A stretch of 64,000 nt of DNA from Deinococcus sp. LM3 (GTDB lineage Bacteria; Deinococcota; Deinococci; Deinococcales; Deinococcaceae), in assembly GCF_002017875.1 (NCBI RefSeq), contig NZ_MUFV01000002.1, positions 310,001 to 374,000 on the forward strand, in the 5' to 3' direction. The first letter of the stretch is position 1. The number at the start of each line of letters is the position of its first letter. A program made the position numbers and the translations under genes. The notes beneath the pieces were generated by a model. That model saw nothing but the letters and a program-made list of their open reading frames with translations. It did no database searches and was not told the origin of the DNA. This document shows positions 18,216 to 26,694 of the stretch, piece by piece.

Positions 18216-19037
18216 ATGACCTCGCGCGACCCGACCCCGCCGCCCCCCGGAACGGACGCCACACCGGACATCCCGGTCAGCGCCAGCGCGGGGAGCCCGC
18301 CGTCCGGGCCGGACAGCCCTCCCACCACGGCTGAACATGACGTGATGTACGCCGCGCAACTTGAACGCTACGCCGCCGAGTTCGGCACGCTGTACCTGAA
18401 GTACCGGCAGCAGACGGCGGAACTGGAAACCGCGACCCGCGCCGTCGTCCACGCTTTCGTGGTGGCGCTCGGCGCGCACGACCCGTACACGCGCCACCAC
18501 ACCCAGCGGGTGCAGGCCAGCGCCCTGACCCTGGCTCGGACGCTCGGCTGGGACAGCGGGCAACTGGAAGACGTGCGCCTCGGCGCGCTGCTGCACGACA
18601 TCGGCAAGACGTCCGTGTCCGACACCATCCTGCGCAAACCCGGCCGCCTGACCGACGCGGAATTCCAGGCGATCGCGCAGCATCCCGTGATCGGCGCGCA
18701 CATGATCGCCGGTTTTCCCGCCCTGACGCCCGCCCAGCCGTTCGTACTGCACCACCACGAACGCTGGGACGGACGCGGCTACCCCGACCGGCTCGCCGGA
18801 ACGGACATTCCCGTGCAGGGCCGACTGCTGGCCGTCGTGGACGCCGTGGACGCCATGCTGACCGACCGGCCCTACCGGCAGGCGCTGAGCGTCACGCAGG
18901 TCACGCAGGAACTGCTGCGCGGCCGCGGCCACCAGTTCGACCCGGACATGATCACGGCGTTCCTCGACTGCGGCGCACTGGACCTGTACCTCCCGGACGC
19001 CGCCGGGGACAGCGCCCCCGCACCCGAGACGGACTGA
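18216..19037 (+). CDS. HD-GYP domain phosphodiesterase
   Basis: A 273-residue cytoplasmic protein. After a Pro/Ser-rich, probably disordered ~45 residues and a short coiled coil comes an HD-GYP domain: LLHDIGK holds the metal-binding HD pair, and HHHERWDGRGYP is the GYP signature. Such enzymes hydrolyse cyclic di-GMP, opposing the GGDEF proteins at 0.5 and 43-46 kb. ATG 18216 is chosen because TACGCT sits 6 nt upstream. The stop codon TGA is the first three bases of a TIR element. Confidence 0.88.
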   Translation: MTSRDPTPPPPGTDATPDIPVSASAGSPPSGPDSPPTTAEHDVMYAAQLERYAAEFGTLYLKYRQQTAELETATRAVVHAFVVALGAHDPYTRHHTQRVQASALTLARTLGWDSGQLEDVRLGALLHDIGKTSVSDTILRKPGRLTDAEFQAIAQHPVIGAHMIAGFPALTPAQPFVLHHHERWDGRGYPDRLAGTDIPVQGRLLAVVDAVDAMLTDRPYRQALSVTQVTQELLRGRGHQFDPDMITAFLDCGALDLYLPDAAGDSAPAPETD

Positions 19038-19140
19038 TACGGACCCGGATTGAGTGGTTTGCAAAACCCTTCCATCCGAGCGGATGCGACTCGCAGAACT
19101 GCCCCGCAGAGCAGGAGCAGAACGGACTCCTTCCGTATCA
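19035..19140. repeat. TIR element, copy 2 (106 bp)
   Basis: Begins TGATACGGACCCGG and ends TCCTTCCGTATCA; the outer TGATACGGA is a perfect inverted repeat. It fills the whole space between two convergent genes, and its terminal TGA on each strand is the stop codon of the HD-GYP gene (plus) and of urtE (minus). It lacks the central hairpin of copies 1 and 4. Confidence 0.75.
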
Positions 19141-19842
19141 GACGCCCAGGTAGCGCTGGACGGCGTGGGTGGGTGTGTCGGCGGTGTGGCCGGTCTCGAC
19201 GACGCGCCCCTTCTGCATGACGTAGTAGCGGTCGGCGAAGGCCCACGCGAAGTCGAGGTACTGCTCGACCAGCAGCACGGCGACGCGCAGTTCCGTGCGG
19301 ATGCGGGTCAGGGCCACCTCGATCTCCTGCACGATGCTGGGCTGGATGCCCTCGGTGGGTTCGTCGAGCAGGAGGTAACGCGGCTGCGTGACCAGCGCCC
19401 GCCCGATGGCGACCTGCTGCTGCTGCCCGCCCGAGAGGTTCCCCGCCCGGCGGCCCGCCATGTCCCGGCAGATGGGAAAGAGGTCGTACACGAGGTCCGG
19501 AATCTCGCGCTTCGCGGTGGCGCGGCCGGACAGCGCCGGGAGGCCCATCAGCAGGTTCTCCTCGACGGTCAGGTGCCCGAACAGCCCGCGGCCCTGCGGC
19601 ACGTACGCCAGGCCGCTGCGGGCGCGGGTGAACGCGGCCTCCCGCTCGACCTGCGCGCCGTTCAGGCGCACGCCGCCCCCCGTGACCGGGTGCAGGCCCG
19701 TGATGGCGCGCAACAGGGTGGTCTTGCCCACGCCGTTGCGGCCGATGAGCGTGACAGCCTCGGCGTCGGCGACCTCCAGATCGATGCCGAACAGCACGGG
19801 GCTCTGCCCGTACGCGGCGGTGACACCTTCCAGTTTCAGCAT
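19138..19842 (-). CDS. urtE: Urea ABC transporter ATP-binding protein UrtE
   Basis: A 234-residue ABC ATPase of the branched-chain amino-acid/urea type. Walker A is GRNGVGKTT, the signature LSGGQQQQ and Walker B YLLLDEPTEG. It pairs with UrtD to energise the UrtBC permease. ATG 19842 follows AAAGGAG at 5-6 nt; a longer in-frame start overlaps urtD and lacks homology. The assignment to urea rather than amino acids rests on the cluster with urease. Its stop codon lies in a TIR element. Confidence 0.87.
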   Translation of the reverse strand: MLKLEGVTAAYGQSPVLFGIDLEVADAEAVTLIGRNGVGKTTLLRAITGLHPVTGGGVRLNGAQVEREAAFTRARSGLAYVPQGRGLFGHLTVEENLLMGLPALSGRATAKREIPDLVYDLFPICRDMAGRRAGNLSGGQQQQVAIGRALVTQPRYLLLDEPTEGIQPSIVQEIEVALTRIRTELRVAVLLVEQYLDFAWAFADRYYVMQKGRVVETGHTADTPTHAVQRYLGV

Positions 19843-19903
19843 GGGGGCTCCTTTGAAGTGCCGAAGGCAGAAGGCCGACAGGTGCGGGAGGAGCCTTGTG
19901 CGT

Positions 19904-20674
19904 TCAGCCATGTGTCATCAGCTCCCTGGGCCTGCCCAGGTAGATCTCCATGACGTCCGGGTCGGCCCGCAGGGTCTCCAGGTCGCCCTCGCGGAACACC
20001 TGTCCCTGGTGCAGCACCGTGATCGGGGCGTCCAGAAGTTCCACGAAGTGCATGTCGTGGTCGATGACCAGCACCGTGTGCCGCCCGGCAAGGGTGTGGA
20101 TGAGCGCGGCGGTCTGCGCGGTCTCCTGCGCGGTCATGCCGGCGGTGGGTTCGTCCAGCAGCAGCAGTTGCGGGTCGGCGGCGACGACCATGCCGATCTC
20201 CAGCCACTGCTTCTCGCCGTGCGCCAGCGAGGCGGCGGGCACGTCGGCCCGTGCCGTCAGGCCGGTCAGGTGCAGCAGTTCGTCGGCGCGGTCCTGTTCG
20301 GCGCGGGTGGGGGCCTTCAGGATGCCCAGCACGCCCTTGTCGCGGCGGGCGGTCAGCAGCAGGTTCTCGCGGACGCTCAGGCCCTCCAGCACGCCGGGCG
20401 CCTGGAACTTGCGGCAGATGCCCAGGCCCGCGATGCGGTGTTCGGGCAGCTTCGAGATGACCTGCCCGGCGAAGCGCACCTCGCCGGTCTCGGGGCGCAC
20501 CTTGCCGATCACGGTGTCCAGCAGGGTGCTCTTGCCCGCTCCGTTCGGGCCGATCAGCACGCGCAGGCTGCCCTTCGGGACACTGAGGCTCAGGTTGGTG
20601 ATGGCCTTGAAGCCGTCGAAGGACACCGTGATGTCCCGCACCTCCAGCAGCGGTTCAGATGTGTCAGACGGCAT
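19904..20674 (-). CDS. urtD: Urea ABC transporter ATP-binding protein UrtD
   Basis: A 256-residue ABC ATPase: Walker A GPNGAGKST, Walker B QLLLLDEPTAG, and the modified signature SLAHGEKQ that is usual in LivG/UrtD-type subunits. Couples ATP hydrolysis to urea import with UrtE. It overlaps the end of urtC by 11 nt, so it is co-translated in the urtABCDE operon. Confidence 0.88.
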   Translation of the reverse strand: MPSDTSEPLLEVRDITVSFDGFKAITNLSLSVPKGSLRVLIGPNGAGKSTLLDTVIGKVRPETGEVRFAGQVISKLPEHRIAGLGICRKFQAPGVLEGLSVRENLLLTARRDKGVLGILKAPTRAEQDRADELLHLTGLTARADVPAASLAHGEKQWLEIGMVVAADPQLLLLDEPTAGMTAQETAQTAALIHTLAGRHTVLVIDHDMHFVELLDAPITVLHQGQVFREGDLETLRADPDVMEIYLGRPRELMTHG

Positions 20675-21734
20675 CGCTCACCTCGCGGGTCAGGGGACTG
20701 GGTGGCGTGGGTGCGGGGGCAGGGCGGCGGCGGCCCTGGATCAGCCCGGCCACGCCCTGCGGCATGACCAGCACGACCAGCACGAACAGCGACCCCATGA
20801 CGTACAGCCACGCGTCCGGCGCGGCGCTGGAGATGCGGTCTTTCGCCAGTTGCCCCAGCACCAGCCCGGCCGCCGCGCCGATCAGGCTCGCGCGGCCGCC
20901 CAGCGCGACCCACACGACGAGTTCGATGCTGAACGCCGTGCCGATCATGGCGGGCGAGATGGTGCCCAGGTGCAGCGTGTACAGCGCGCCGGACACGCCC
21001 GCGAGCAGGCCGCCCAGCATGAACGCCGCGATCTTGAACGCCGCCGGGTTGAAGCCCAGGAAGCGCGTGCGGTTCTCGTTGTCGCGGATGGCGGTCAGAA
21101 TCGCCCCGAACGGCGTGCGCAGCAGCAGGGCCGTGCCGCCCAGCGCGAGCGCCACGAACAGCAGCGTCACCCAGTACAGGCCGTTCGCCACGTCCGCGCC
21201 ACGCAGGTCAATGCCCAGGAAGGTCTGGAAGTCCGTGATGCCGTTCGTGCCGCTCGTCAGGCCCTGCGAGCCGTTCAGCCACGTCACGAACGCCAGCAGC
21301 AGCGCCTGCGTGATGATGCTCACGTACACGCCGGTGATGCGGCGGCGGAACATCAGCCACGCGACCAGTCCGGCCGCCGCCGCCGGAAGGATCAGCACCA
21401 TCGCCAGCGCAAACGGCGCACTCGTGAACGGCGCCCAGAACCACGGCAAGGCCTCCACGCCGTTGTACAGCATGAAGTCCGGCAGTTCGCCCTTCGGGGT
21501 CGCCACGAGTTTCAGGTGCATGGCCAGCGCGTACCCGCCCAGCCCGAAGAACAATCCCTGCCCCAGGCTCAGGATGCCCGCGCGGCCCCACACGACCATG
21601 ACGCCGACCGCCGCGATGGACAGCGCCAGCACCCGCCCCAGCAGCGTCAGCGGGTACGCGCCCAGGTACAGCGGCGCGAACGCCAGGGCGATCAGCACGG
21701 CGATCACGGCGATGGTGGAGGTGGACAGTCGCAT
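20664..21734 (-). CDS. urtC: Urea ABC transporter permease UrtC
   Basis: A 356-residue membrane protein with about ten hydrophobic helices, of the LivM/UrtC type; the cytoplasmic segment AIRDNENRTRFLGFNPAAFKI is the typical coupling loop. Forms the channel with UrtB. ATG 21734 overlaps the urtB stop (ATGA), and its end overlaps urtD by 11 nt. Confidence 0.88.
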   Translation of the reverse strand: MRLSTSTIAVIAVLIALAFAPLYLGAYPLTLLGRVLALSIAAVGVMVVWGRAGILSLGQGLFFGLGGYALAMHLKLVATPKGELPDFMLYNGVEALPWFWAPFTSAPFALAMVLILPAAAAGLVAWLMFRRRITGVYVSIITQALLLAFVTWLNGSQGLTSGTNGITDFQTFLGIDLRGADVANGLYWVTLLFVALALGGTALLLRTPFGAILTAIRDNENRTRFLGFNPAAFKIAAFMLGGLLAGVSGALYTLHLGTISPAMIGTAFSIELVVWVALGGRASLIGAAAGLVLGQLAKDRISSAAPDAWLYVMGSLFVLVVLVMPQGVAGLIQGRRRPAPAPTPPSPLTREVSDAV

Positions 21735-22642
21735 CACGCTTCCTCCAGTGCCCGTGATTTCGTGGGGATCAGGCCGCGCGGTTTCCACTGCAGGAAAGCC
21801 ACGACGAGCACCAGCAGGATCGCCTGCGCGAGGCTGACGCTCGTGAAGCCCTCGGCCAGCGCGGTCACGAAGCCCAGCAGCACGGCCGCGACCGCGCCGC
21901 CCAGCACGCTGCCCACGCCGCCCACCACGACCACCAGGAATGCGTTCACGATGTACGCCGCGCCCACCGTGGGGTTCACCGGGGCGATCAGGGCGAGGCC
22001 CACGCCCGCCACGCCCGCCACGCCCGCGCCGAGCGCGAACACCAGCAGGTCCAGCGAGCGGGTGTTCACGCCGAGTGCGGCCGCCATCTCGCGGTTCTGG
22101 TTCACGGCGCGGACGTGCATGCCGAAGCGGCTGCGATTCAGCAGCCACCACATGCCGCCCAGCACGATCAGCGCCAGCGCGATCACGAACAGACGCACGA
22201 ACGGCAGGGTCACGTCGCCCAGTTGCAGCGCGCCGCTCAGCCACGCGGGGGCGGTGACGGGCACGCCGGTACTGCCGAACAGTTGCCGCGCGGCCTGCTG
22301 CAGGATCAGACTGATTCCGAACGTGGCGAGCAGCGTGTCCAGCGGGCGGCCATACAGGCGGCGGATCACCGTGAACTCCATGACGGCGCCCAGCAGCGCG
22401 GCGCCCAGGAACGCGAGTGGAAAGGCCACCCACAGGTACGCGTCACCCAGAGTCGGCCCGGCCCACTGCGCGGCGAGGTACGTGAGGTACCCGCCGACCA
22501 TCAGGAATTCGCCGTGCGCCATGTTGATCACGCGCATCAGCCCGAAGCTCAGCGCGAGGCCCAGCGCAGCCAGCAGCAGGATCGACGCGACCGACAGGCC
22601 CGTGAACAGCTGACCGGAAATAAAAGTGAAGTCCACTTGCAT
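21734..22642 (-). CDS. urtB: Urea ABC transporter permease UrtB
   Basis: A 302-residue permease of the LivH/UrtB type with about eight helices: GLMRVINMAHGEFLMVGGY near the start and RAVNQNREMAAALGVN as coupling loop. Partner of UrtC. A GGAGGAGGG purine stretch runs directly into the ATG, an unusually tight ribosome-binding site. It is separated from urtA by 72 nt. Confidence 0.88.
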   Translation of the reverse strand: MQVDFTFISGQLFTGLSVASILLLAALGLALSFGLMRVINMAHGEFLMVGGYLTYLAAQWAGPTLGDAYLWVAFPLAFLGAALLGAVMEFTVIRRLYGRPLDTLLATFGISLILQQAARQLFGSTGVPVTAPAWLSGALQLGDVTLPFVRLFVIALALIVLGGMWWLLNRSRFGMHVRAVNQNREMAAALGVNTRSLDLLVFALGAGVAGVAGVGLALIAPVNPTVGAAYIVNAFLVVVVGGVGSVLGGAVAAVLLGFVTALAEGFTSVSLAQAILLVLVVAFLQWKPRGLIPTKSRALEEA

Positions 22643-22714
22643 CCCTCCTCCAGGGCGCCGAGCGGAACGCCGCAGTGGCCCGGCACTGCCCGCGTTCCGC
22701 TCAGCCGGGGCGGC

Positions 22715-23899
22715 TTACGGGCAGGTCTTGCCGGGGAAGGCGAGCTTGTCGTACGGCTGCGGCGCGACCACGCCCTTGCTCTGGCTGATCACCTTGAACT
22801 GCCCGCCCGCGCCAGAAACGCCGGTGTACACGGCCTGCGTGAGGCTGCCGTTGGGCGCGACGGTGATCCTGCCGAGCGGGCTGTCCATGCTGATGCCCAC
22901 GATGGCCTTGCGGACCGCCATGGGGTCGAAGGACTTGGCCTTCTCGACGGCGGCCTTCCAGAGGTACACGTCCATGTACGCGTGCGCCATGGGGTCCGTG
23001 ATGGCGGCGCCCGCTCCGTATTTCTTCTGGTACGCGGCGACGAACTTCCTGTTGGCGGGGTTCGGGAGGCTCTGGAAGTAATTCCAGGTGGCGTACTGGC
23101 CGTTCAGGAGCCCCGTGCCGATGGCCTGCGCTTCCTGCTCGGCGATGGAGAACGAGATGACGGGCAGGGTGCTGGCCTTGTACCCGGCGGCCTGGTACTG
23201 CTTGAAGAACGAGACGTTGGAGTCGCCGTTCAGGGTGTTGATGATCACGTCGGGTTTCGCGGCCTTGATCTTGTTGATGACGGAGCTGAACTCGGTGCCG
23301 CCCAGCGCGACGTACTCCTCGCCGGACAGCGTGGCTTTCTTCGCAGCGATGTGCTTTTTCAGGATGAGGTTGGCGGTGCGGGGGTACACGTAATCGCTGC
23401 CGAGCAGGAAGATCTTCTTGTAGCCCTTGCTCAGCGCCCATTCCAGGGCCGGCAGGGCCTGCTGGTTGGGTTGCGCCCCGGTATAGATGATATTGGGGGA
23501 GCACTCGTTGCCCTCGAACTGCACGGGGTAGAACAGCAGACCACCGTTCTTCTCGAACACCGGGAGCATGGATTTGCGGCTGGCACTCGTCCACCCGCCG
23601 AACACGGTGGCGACCTTGTCCTGGGTGAGCAGTTTCTCGGCCTTGGTGGCGAAGGTGGGCCAGTCACTGGCGCCGTCCTCCTTGACGACCACGATCTTGC
23701 GGCCCATGACGCCGCCTTTTGCGTTGATCTCGTCGATGGCGAGTTGCGCGGCGTTGGCGACCGTAATCTCGCTGATGGCCATGGTGCCGGTCAGCGAGTG
23801 CAGGATGCCGACTTTCACGGTGCCCTGGGCGCTGGCACTGCTGGCGGCGAGGAGGACGAGGCTGAGGGTGGTGGTGCAGACGGAACGGAGCTTGCTCAT
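22715..23899 (-). CDS. urtA: Urea ABC transporter substrate-binding protein UrtA
   Basis: A 394-residue periplasmic binding protein. Signal peptide with Ala-rich cleavage site (SASAQ, about residue 25), then the two-lobe fold: VKVGILHSLTGTMAISE, YPVQFEGNECSPNIIYTGAQPNQQ and GLLNGQYATWNYFQSL are typical of UrtA/AmiC-like urea or short-amide binders. First gene of urtABCDE, with AAGGAG before ATG 23899 and a good -35/-10 promoter. Divergent from the urease genes, which supports urea as substrate. Confidence 0.9.
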   Translation of the reverse strand: MSKLRSVCTTTLSLVLLAASSASAQGTVKVGILHSLTGTMAISEITVANAAQLAIDEINAKGGVMGRKIVVVKEDGASDWPTFATKAEKLLTQDKVATVFGGWTSASRKSMLPVFEKNGGLLFYPVQFEGNECSPNIIYTGAQPNQQALPALEWALSKGYKKIFLLGSDYVYPRTANLILKKHIAAKKATLSGEEYVALGGTEFSSVINKIKAAKPDVIINTLNGDSNVSFFKQYQAAGYKASTLPVISFSIAEQEAQAIGTGLLNGQYATWNYFQSLPNPANRKFVAAYQKKYGAGAAITDPMAHAYMDVYLWKAAVEKAKSFDPMAVRKAIVGISMDSPLGRITVAPNGSLTQAVYTGVSGAGGQFKVISQSKGVVAPQPYDKLAFPGKTCP

Positions 23900-23950
23900 G
23901 TGGACTCCTTTTGGGAACGCGTGACGCGTCCCGGCTCTGCCGTGAGGTGA

Positions 23951-23979
23951 ATCGTACGTCTTCTGTGCGAGTTGTTCAA
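23951..23979 (-). promoter_or_regulatory. urtA promoter
   Basis: On the minus strand TTGAAC (23979-23974) and TACGAT (23956-23951) are separated by exactly 17 bp. The best sigma-70-like promoter seen in the window. Confidence 0.65.
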
Positions 23980-24002
23980 TTTTTTCTTAACAAATTGCAC
24001 AG
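23963..24002. promoter_or_regulatory. Imperfect inverted repeat over the urtA -35
   Basis: CTGTGCGAGTTGTT and, inverted, CTGTGCAATTTGTT (12 of 14 identical) flank a 12-nt AT-rich centre and cover the urtA -35 element. A third half-site GTGCAAGTTGTT lies at 24038-24049. Candidate regulator-binding sites in the urt-ure divergent region. Confidence 0.45.
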
Positions 24003-24053
24003 ACGAGAGGAGAATAGGAGAGTCGCCCGGAGCCACCGTGCAAGTTGTTTAGA

Positions 24054-24067
24054 AAAACGATCGTTTT
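24054..24067. promoter_or_regulatory. Perfect palindrome upstream of ureAB
   Basis: AAAACGATCGTTTT, a perfect 14-bp palindrome whose right edge overlaps the -35 position for the -10 box TACGCT at 24084-24089. Candidate operator for the urease operon. Confidence 0.45.
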
Positions 24068-24083
24068 ATGCCTGCAGGGCAGG

Positions 24084-24089
24084 TACGCT
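24084..24089 (+). promoter_or_regulatory. -10 box of the urease operon
   Basis: TACGCT, 51 nt before the ureAB ATG; the -35 position holds only a poor match inside the palindrome, which suggests an activator-dependent or operator-controlled promoter. Confidence 0.35.
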
Positions 24090-24140
24090 GCACCCTAACC
24101 GCCGCTCTCACCACACGCCCACGCAGGAGGCCACCCAGGG

Positions 24141-24827
24141 ATGCAACTCACCGAACGCGAACGCGACAAACTGCTCATCCACGCTGCCGCCCAGGTCGCC
24201 CAGACCCGCCGGGCCCGCGGCCTGAAACTCAACCACCCGGAAGCCGTCGCCCTGATCACCGCCGCCGTCCTCGATGGCATCCGCGACGGACGGCGCGTCG
24301 AGGACCTCATGAGCTGGGGCGCGACCATCCTGACCCCGGACGACGTCATGGACGGCATCCCCGAACTGATCCACGACATTCAGGTCGAGGGCACCTTCCC
24401 CGACGGCACCAAACTCGTGACCATCCACGACCCCATCCGCGGCGGCCACAGCGCCGTGGTGCCCGGCGAGTACCTGCTGGAAGACGGCCACATCGAACTC
24501 AACGCCGGGCGGCCCGTCACGCCCCTCACCGTCGCCAACCGCGCCGACCGGCCCATCCAGATCGGCAGCCACTTCCACTTCTTCGAGGTCAACGCCGGAC
24601 TGCACTTCGACCGCGAGGCCGCGTACGGCCAGCGCCTGAACATCCCCGCCGGCACCGCCGTCCGCTTCGAACCCGGCGAGGAAAGGGACATCGAACTCGT
24701 GCCCCTCGGCGGCACGCGCGAGGTGTACGGCATGAACGCCCTGGTGAGCGGCGAACTCGAGGGGAACGGAATGAGAGATGCCGCGCTCGGCCGCGCCCGC
24801 GAGCAGGGATTTGGGGGGGCGGAATGA
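24141..24827 (+). CDS. ureAB: Urease gamma-beta subunit fusion
   Basis: A 228-residue fusion. Residues 1-100 are the gamma subunit (LTERERDKLLIHAAAQVAQTR, LNHPEAVALIT); from about 105 the beta subunit (IPGEY-like VVPGEYLLED, NRADRPIQIGSHFHFFEVN, YGQRLNIPAGTAVRFEPGE). With UreC it forms urease, which hydrolyses urea to ammonia and carbamate in the cytoplasm. The same fusion is known in Helicobacter UreA and in some other bacteria. CAGGAGG-type site upstream. A hairpin-rich repeat separates it from ureC. Confidence 0.92.
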   Translation: MQLTERERDKLLIHAAAQVAQTRRARGLKLNHPEAVALITAAVLDGIRDGRRVEDLMSWGATILTPDDVMDGIPELIHDIQVEGTFPDGTKLVTIHDPIRGGHSAVVPGEYLLEDGHIELNAGRPVTPLTVANRADRPIQIGSHFHFFEVNAGLHFDREAAYGQRLNIPAGTAVRFEPGEERDIELVPLGGTREVYGMNALVSGELEGNGMRDAALGRAREQGFGGAE

Positions 24828-24843
24828 GGGCAGCGTCGCGTGT

Positions 24844-24945
24844 GAACCCCTCCGCCCTTCGGGCACCTCCCCTCAAGGGGAGGCAACGACGTGACTGTTT
24901 GGCTCCCCTCAAGGGGAGCTGGCCGCGAAGCGGACTGAGGGGTTC
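24844..24945. repeat. Hairpin-rich intercistronic element
   Basis: About 102 bp bounded by GAACCCCTC and GAGGGGTTC (9-bp perfect terminal inverted repeat). Inside are two strong stems, CCTCCCCTCAAGGGGAGG (24866-24883) and GCTCCCCTCAAGGGGAGC (24902-24919), plus smaller ones. It sits between ureAB and ureC within one operon and has no coding potential. Confidence 0.7.
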
Positions 24946-24972
24946 GCCTTCGACTCAAACGGAGGTTTCCCC

Positions 24973-26694
24973 ATGCGTGTAACCCGGAAACAGTACGCCG
25001 ACCTGTACGGCCCGACGGTGGGTGACCGCGTGCGTCTGGGCGACACGGGCCTGCTGATCGAGGTGGAACGGGATTTCACCACGTACGGCGAGGAGGTCAA
25101 GTTCGGCGGCGGGAAGGTCATCCGCGACGGCCTGGGCCAGAGCAGCACCGCCACCCGCGAGGATGCGAACGTGCCGGATCTGGTGATCACGAACGCGCTG
25201 ATCCTGGATCACTGGGGCGTGGTGAAGGCGGACGTGGGCGTGAAGAACGGGCGCATCACGGCCATCGGGAAGGCGGGGAATCCCGGCACGCAGGACGGCG
25301 TGACGCCGGGCCTGACCATCGGGGCGAGCACCGAGATCGTGGCGGGCGAGGGGCACATCCTCACGGCGGGCGGCGTGGACACGCACATTCACTTCATCGC
25401 GCCGCAGCAGTGCTGGACGGCGCTGGAGTCCGGCGTGACGACCATGATCGGCGGCGGCACCGGCCCCACGGCCGGAACGTCGGCGACGACCTGCACGCCG
25501 GGCGAGTGGCACATTCACCGCATGCTGGAGAGTCTGGCCGGATTACCACTGAACTTCGGGCTGCTCGGTAAAGGGAACGCCAGCACCCAGCCGCCCCTGG
25601 CCGAGCAGATCCGCGCCGGGGCGCTGGGCCTGAAGCTGCACGAGGACTGGGGCACCACGCCCGCCGCCATCCACGCCGCACTGAGCGTCGCCGAGGACTA
25701 CGACATCCAGGTCGCGATCCACACCGACACGCTGAACGAGTCGGGGTTCGTCGAGGACTCCATCCGGGCGTTCGCGGGGCGCACCATCCATACCTTCCAC
25801 ACCGAGGGCGCCGGGGGCGGGCACGCGCCGGACATCATCAGGGTCGCGGGCCTGCCGAACGTGCTGCCCAGCTCCACCAACCCGACCATGCCGTTCACGG
25901 TGAACACCATCCACGAGCACCTCGACATGCTGATGGTCTGCCACCACCTGTCGCCCCGCATTCCCGAGGACGTCTCTTTCGCCGAGAGCCGCATCCGTCC
26001 CGAGACGATCGCCGCCGAGGACGTGCTGCACGACCTGGGCGTGTTCTCCATGATGAGCAGCGACTCGCAGGCGATGGGCCGCGTGGGCGAGGTCATCACC
26101 CGCACGTGGCAGACGGCGCACAAGATGAAACTCCAGCGCGGCCCGCTCGGCATTCCCGGCCTGGGCGCCGACACCCGCGCCGACAACCTGCGTGCCCGGC
26201 GGTACGTCGCCAAGTACACCATCAACCCCGCCGTCGCCCACGGCATCGCGCACGAGGTCGGCAGCGTCGAGGTCGGCAAGCTCGCCGATCTGGTGCTGTG
26301 GAAACCCGCGTTCTTCGGCGCGAAGACCGCCGTGGTGATCAAGGGCGGGTTCGTCGTCGCCGCGCAGATGGGCGACGCGAACGCCAGCATCCCCACGCCT
26401 CAGCCCGTGTACCCACGCCCCATGTTTGCCGCACACGGCGGCGGGCCGGACGCCACCTGCCTGCACTTCGTGTCGCAGGTCAGCCTGGAAGAAGGCAACC
26501 TGCCGGATCTGGGCCGCCGCTACAGCGCCGTGCAGCACACCCGCGACATCGGCAAGAAAGACATGATCCTCAACGCCGAGACGCCCGACATCCACGTCAA
26601 CCCCGAAACCTACGAGGTGCGCGTGAACGGCGAAGTGGTCACCTGCGAACCCCTCGACGAACTGCCGCTCGCCCAGCGGTACTTCCTGTTCTGA
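24973..26694 (+). CDS. ureC: Urease alpha (catalytic) subunit
   Basis: A 573-residue amidohydrolase, normal length. All nickel-site residues are visible: His138 and His140 (GGVDTHIHF), the carbamylated Lys221 (GLKLHEDWG), His250 (IHTDTLNESG), His276 (HTFHTEGAGGGHAPD) and Asp364 (SSDSQAMGR). The mobile-flap Cys323-His324 pair is in MVCHHL. Hydrolyses urea with two nickel ions. GGAGGTTT precedes the ATG. Its TGA overlaps the ATG of the small gene that follows (TGATG). Confidence 0.96.
   Translation: MRVTRKQYADLYGPTVGDRVRLGDTGLLIEVERDFTTYGEEVKFGGGKVIRDGLGQSSTATREDANVPDLVITNALILDHWGVVKADVGVKNGRITAIGKAGNPGTQDGVTPGLTIGASTEIVAGEGHILTAGGVDTHIHFIAPQQCWTALESGVTTMIGGGTGPTAGTSATTCTPGEWHIHRMLESLAGLPLNFGLLGKGNASTQPPLAEQIRAGALGLKLHEDWGTTPAAIHAALSVAEDYDIQVAIHTDTLNESGFVEDSIRAFAGRTIHTFHTEGAGGGHAPDIIRVAGLPNVLPSSTNPTMPFTVNTIHEHLDMLMVCHHLSPRIPEDVSFAESRIRPETIAAEDVLHDLGVFSMMSSDSQAMGRVGEVITRTWQTAHKMKLQRGPLGIPGLGADTRADNLRARRYVAKYTINPAVAHGIAHEVGSVEVGKLADLVLWKPAFFGAKTAVVIKGGFVVAAQMGDANASIPTPQPVYPRPMFAAHGGGPDATCLHFVSQVSLEEGNLPDLGRRYSAVQHTRDIGKKDMILNAETPDIHVNPETYEVRVNGEVVTCEPLDELPLAQRYFLF

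Noticed and set aside
19138..23899. Branched-chain amino-acid (Liv) transporter
   Set aside because: The families are close, but divergence from the complete urease operon and the UrtA-like binding protein favour urea.
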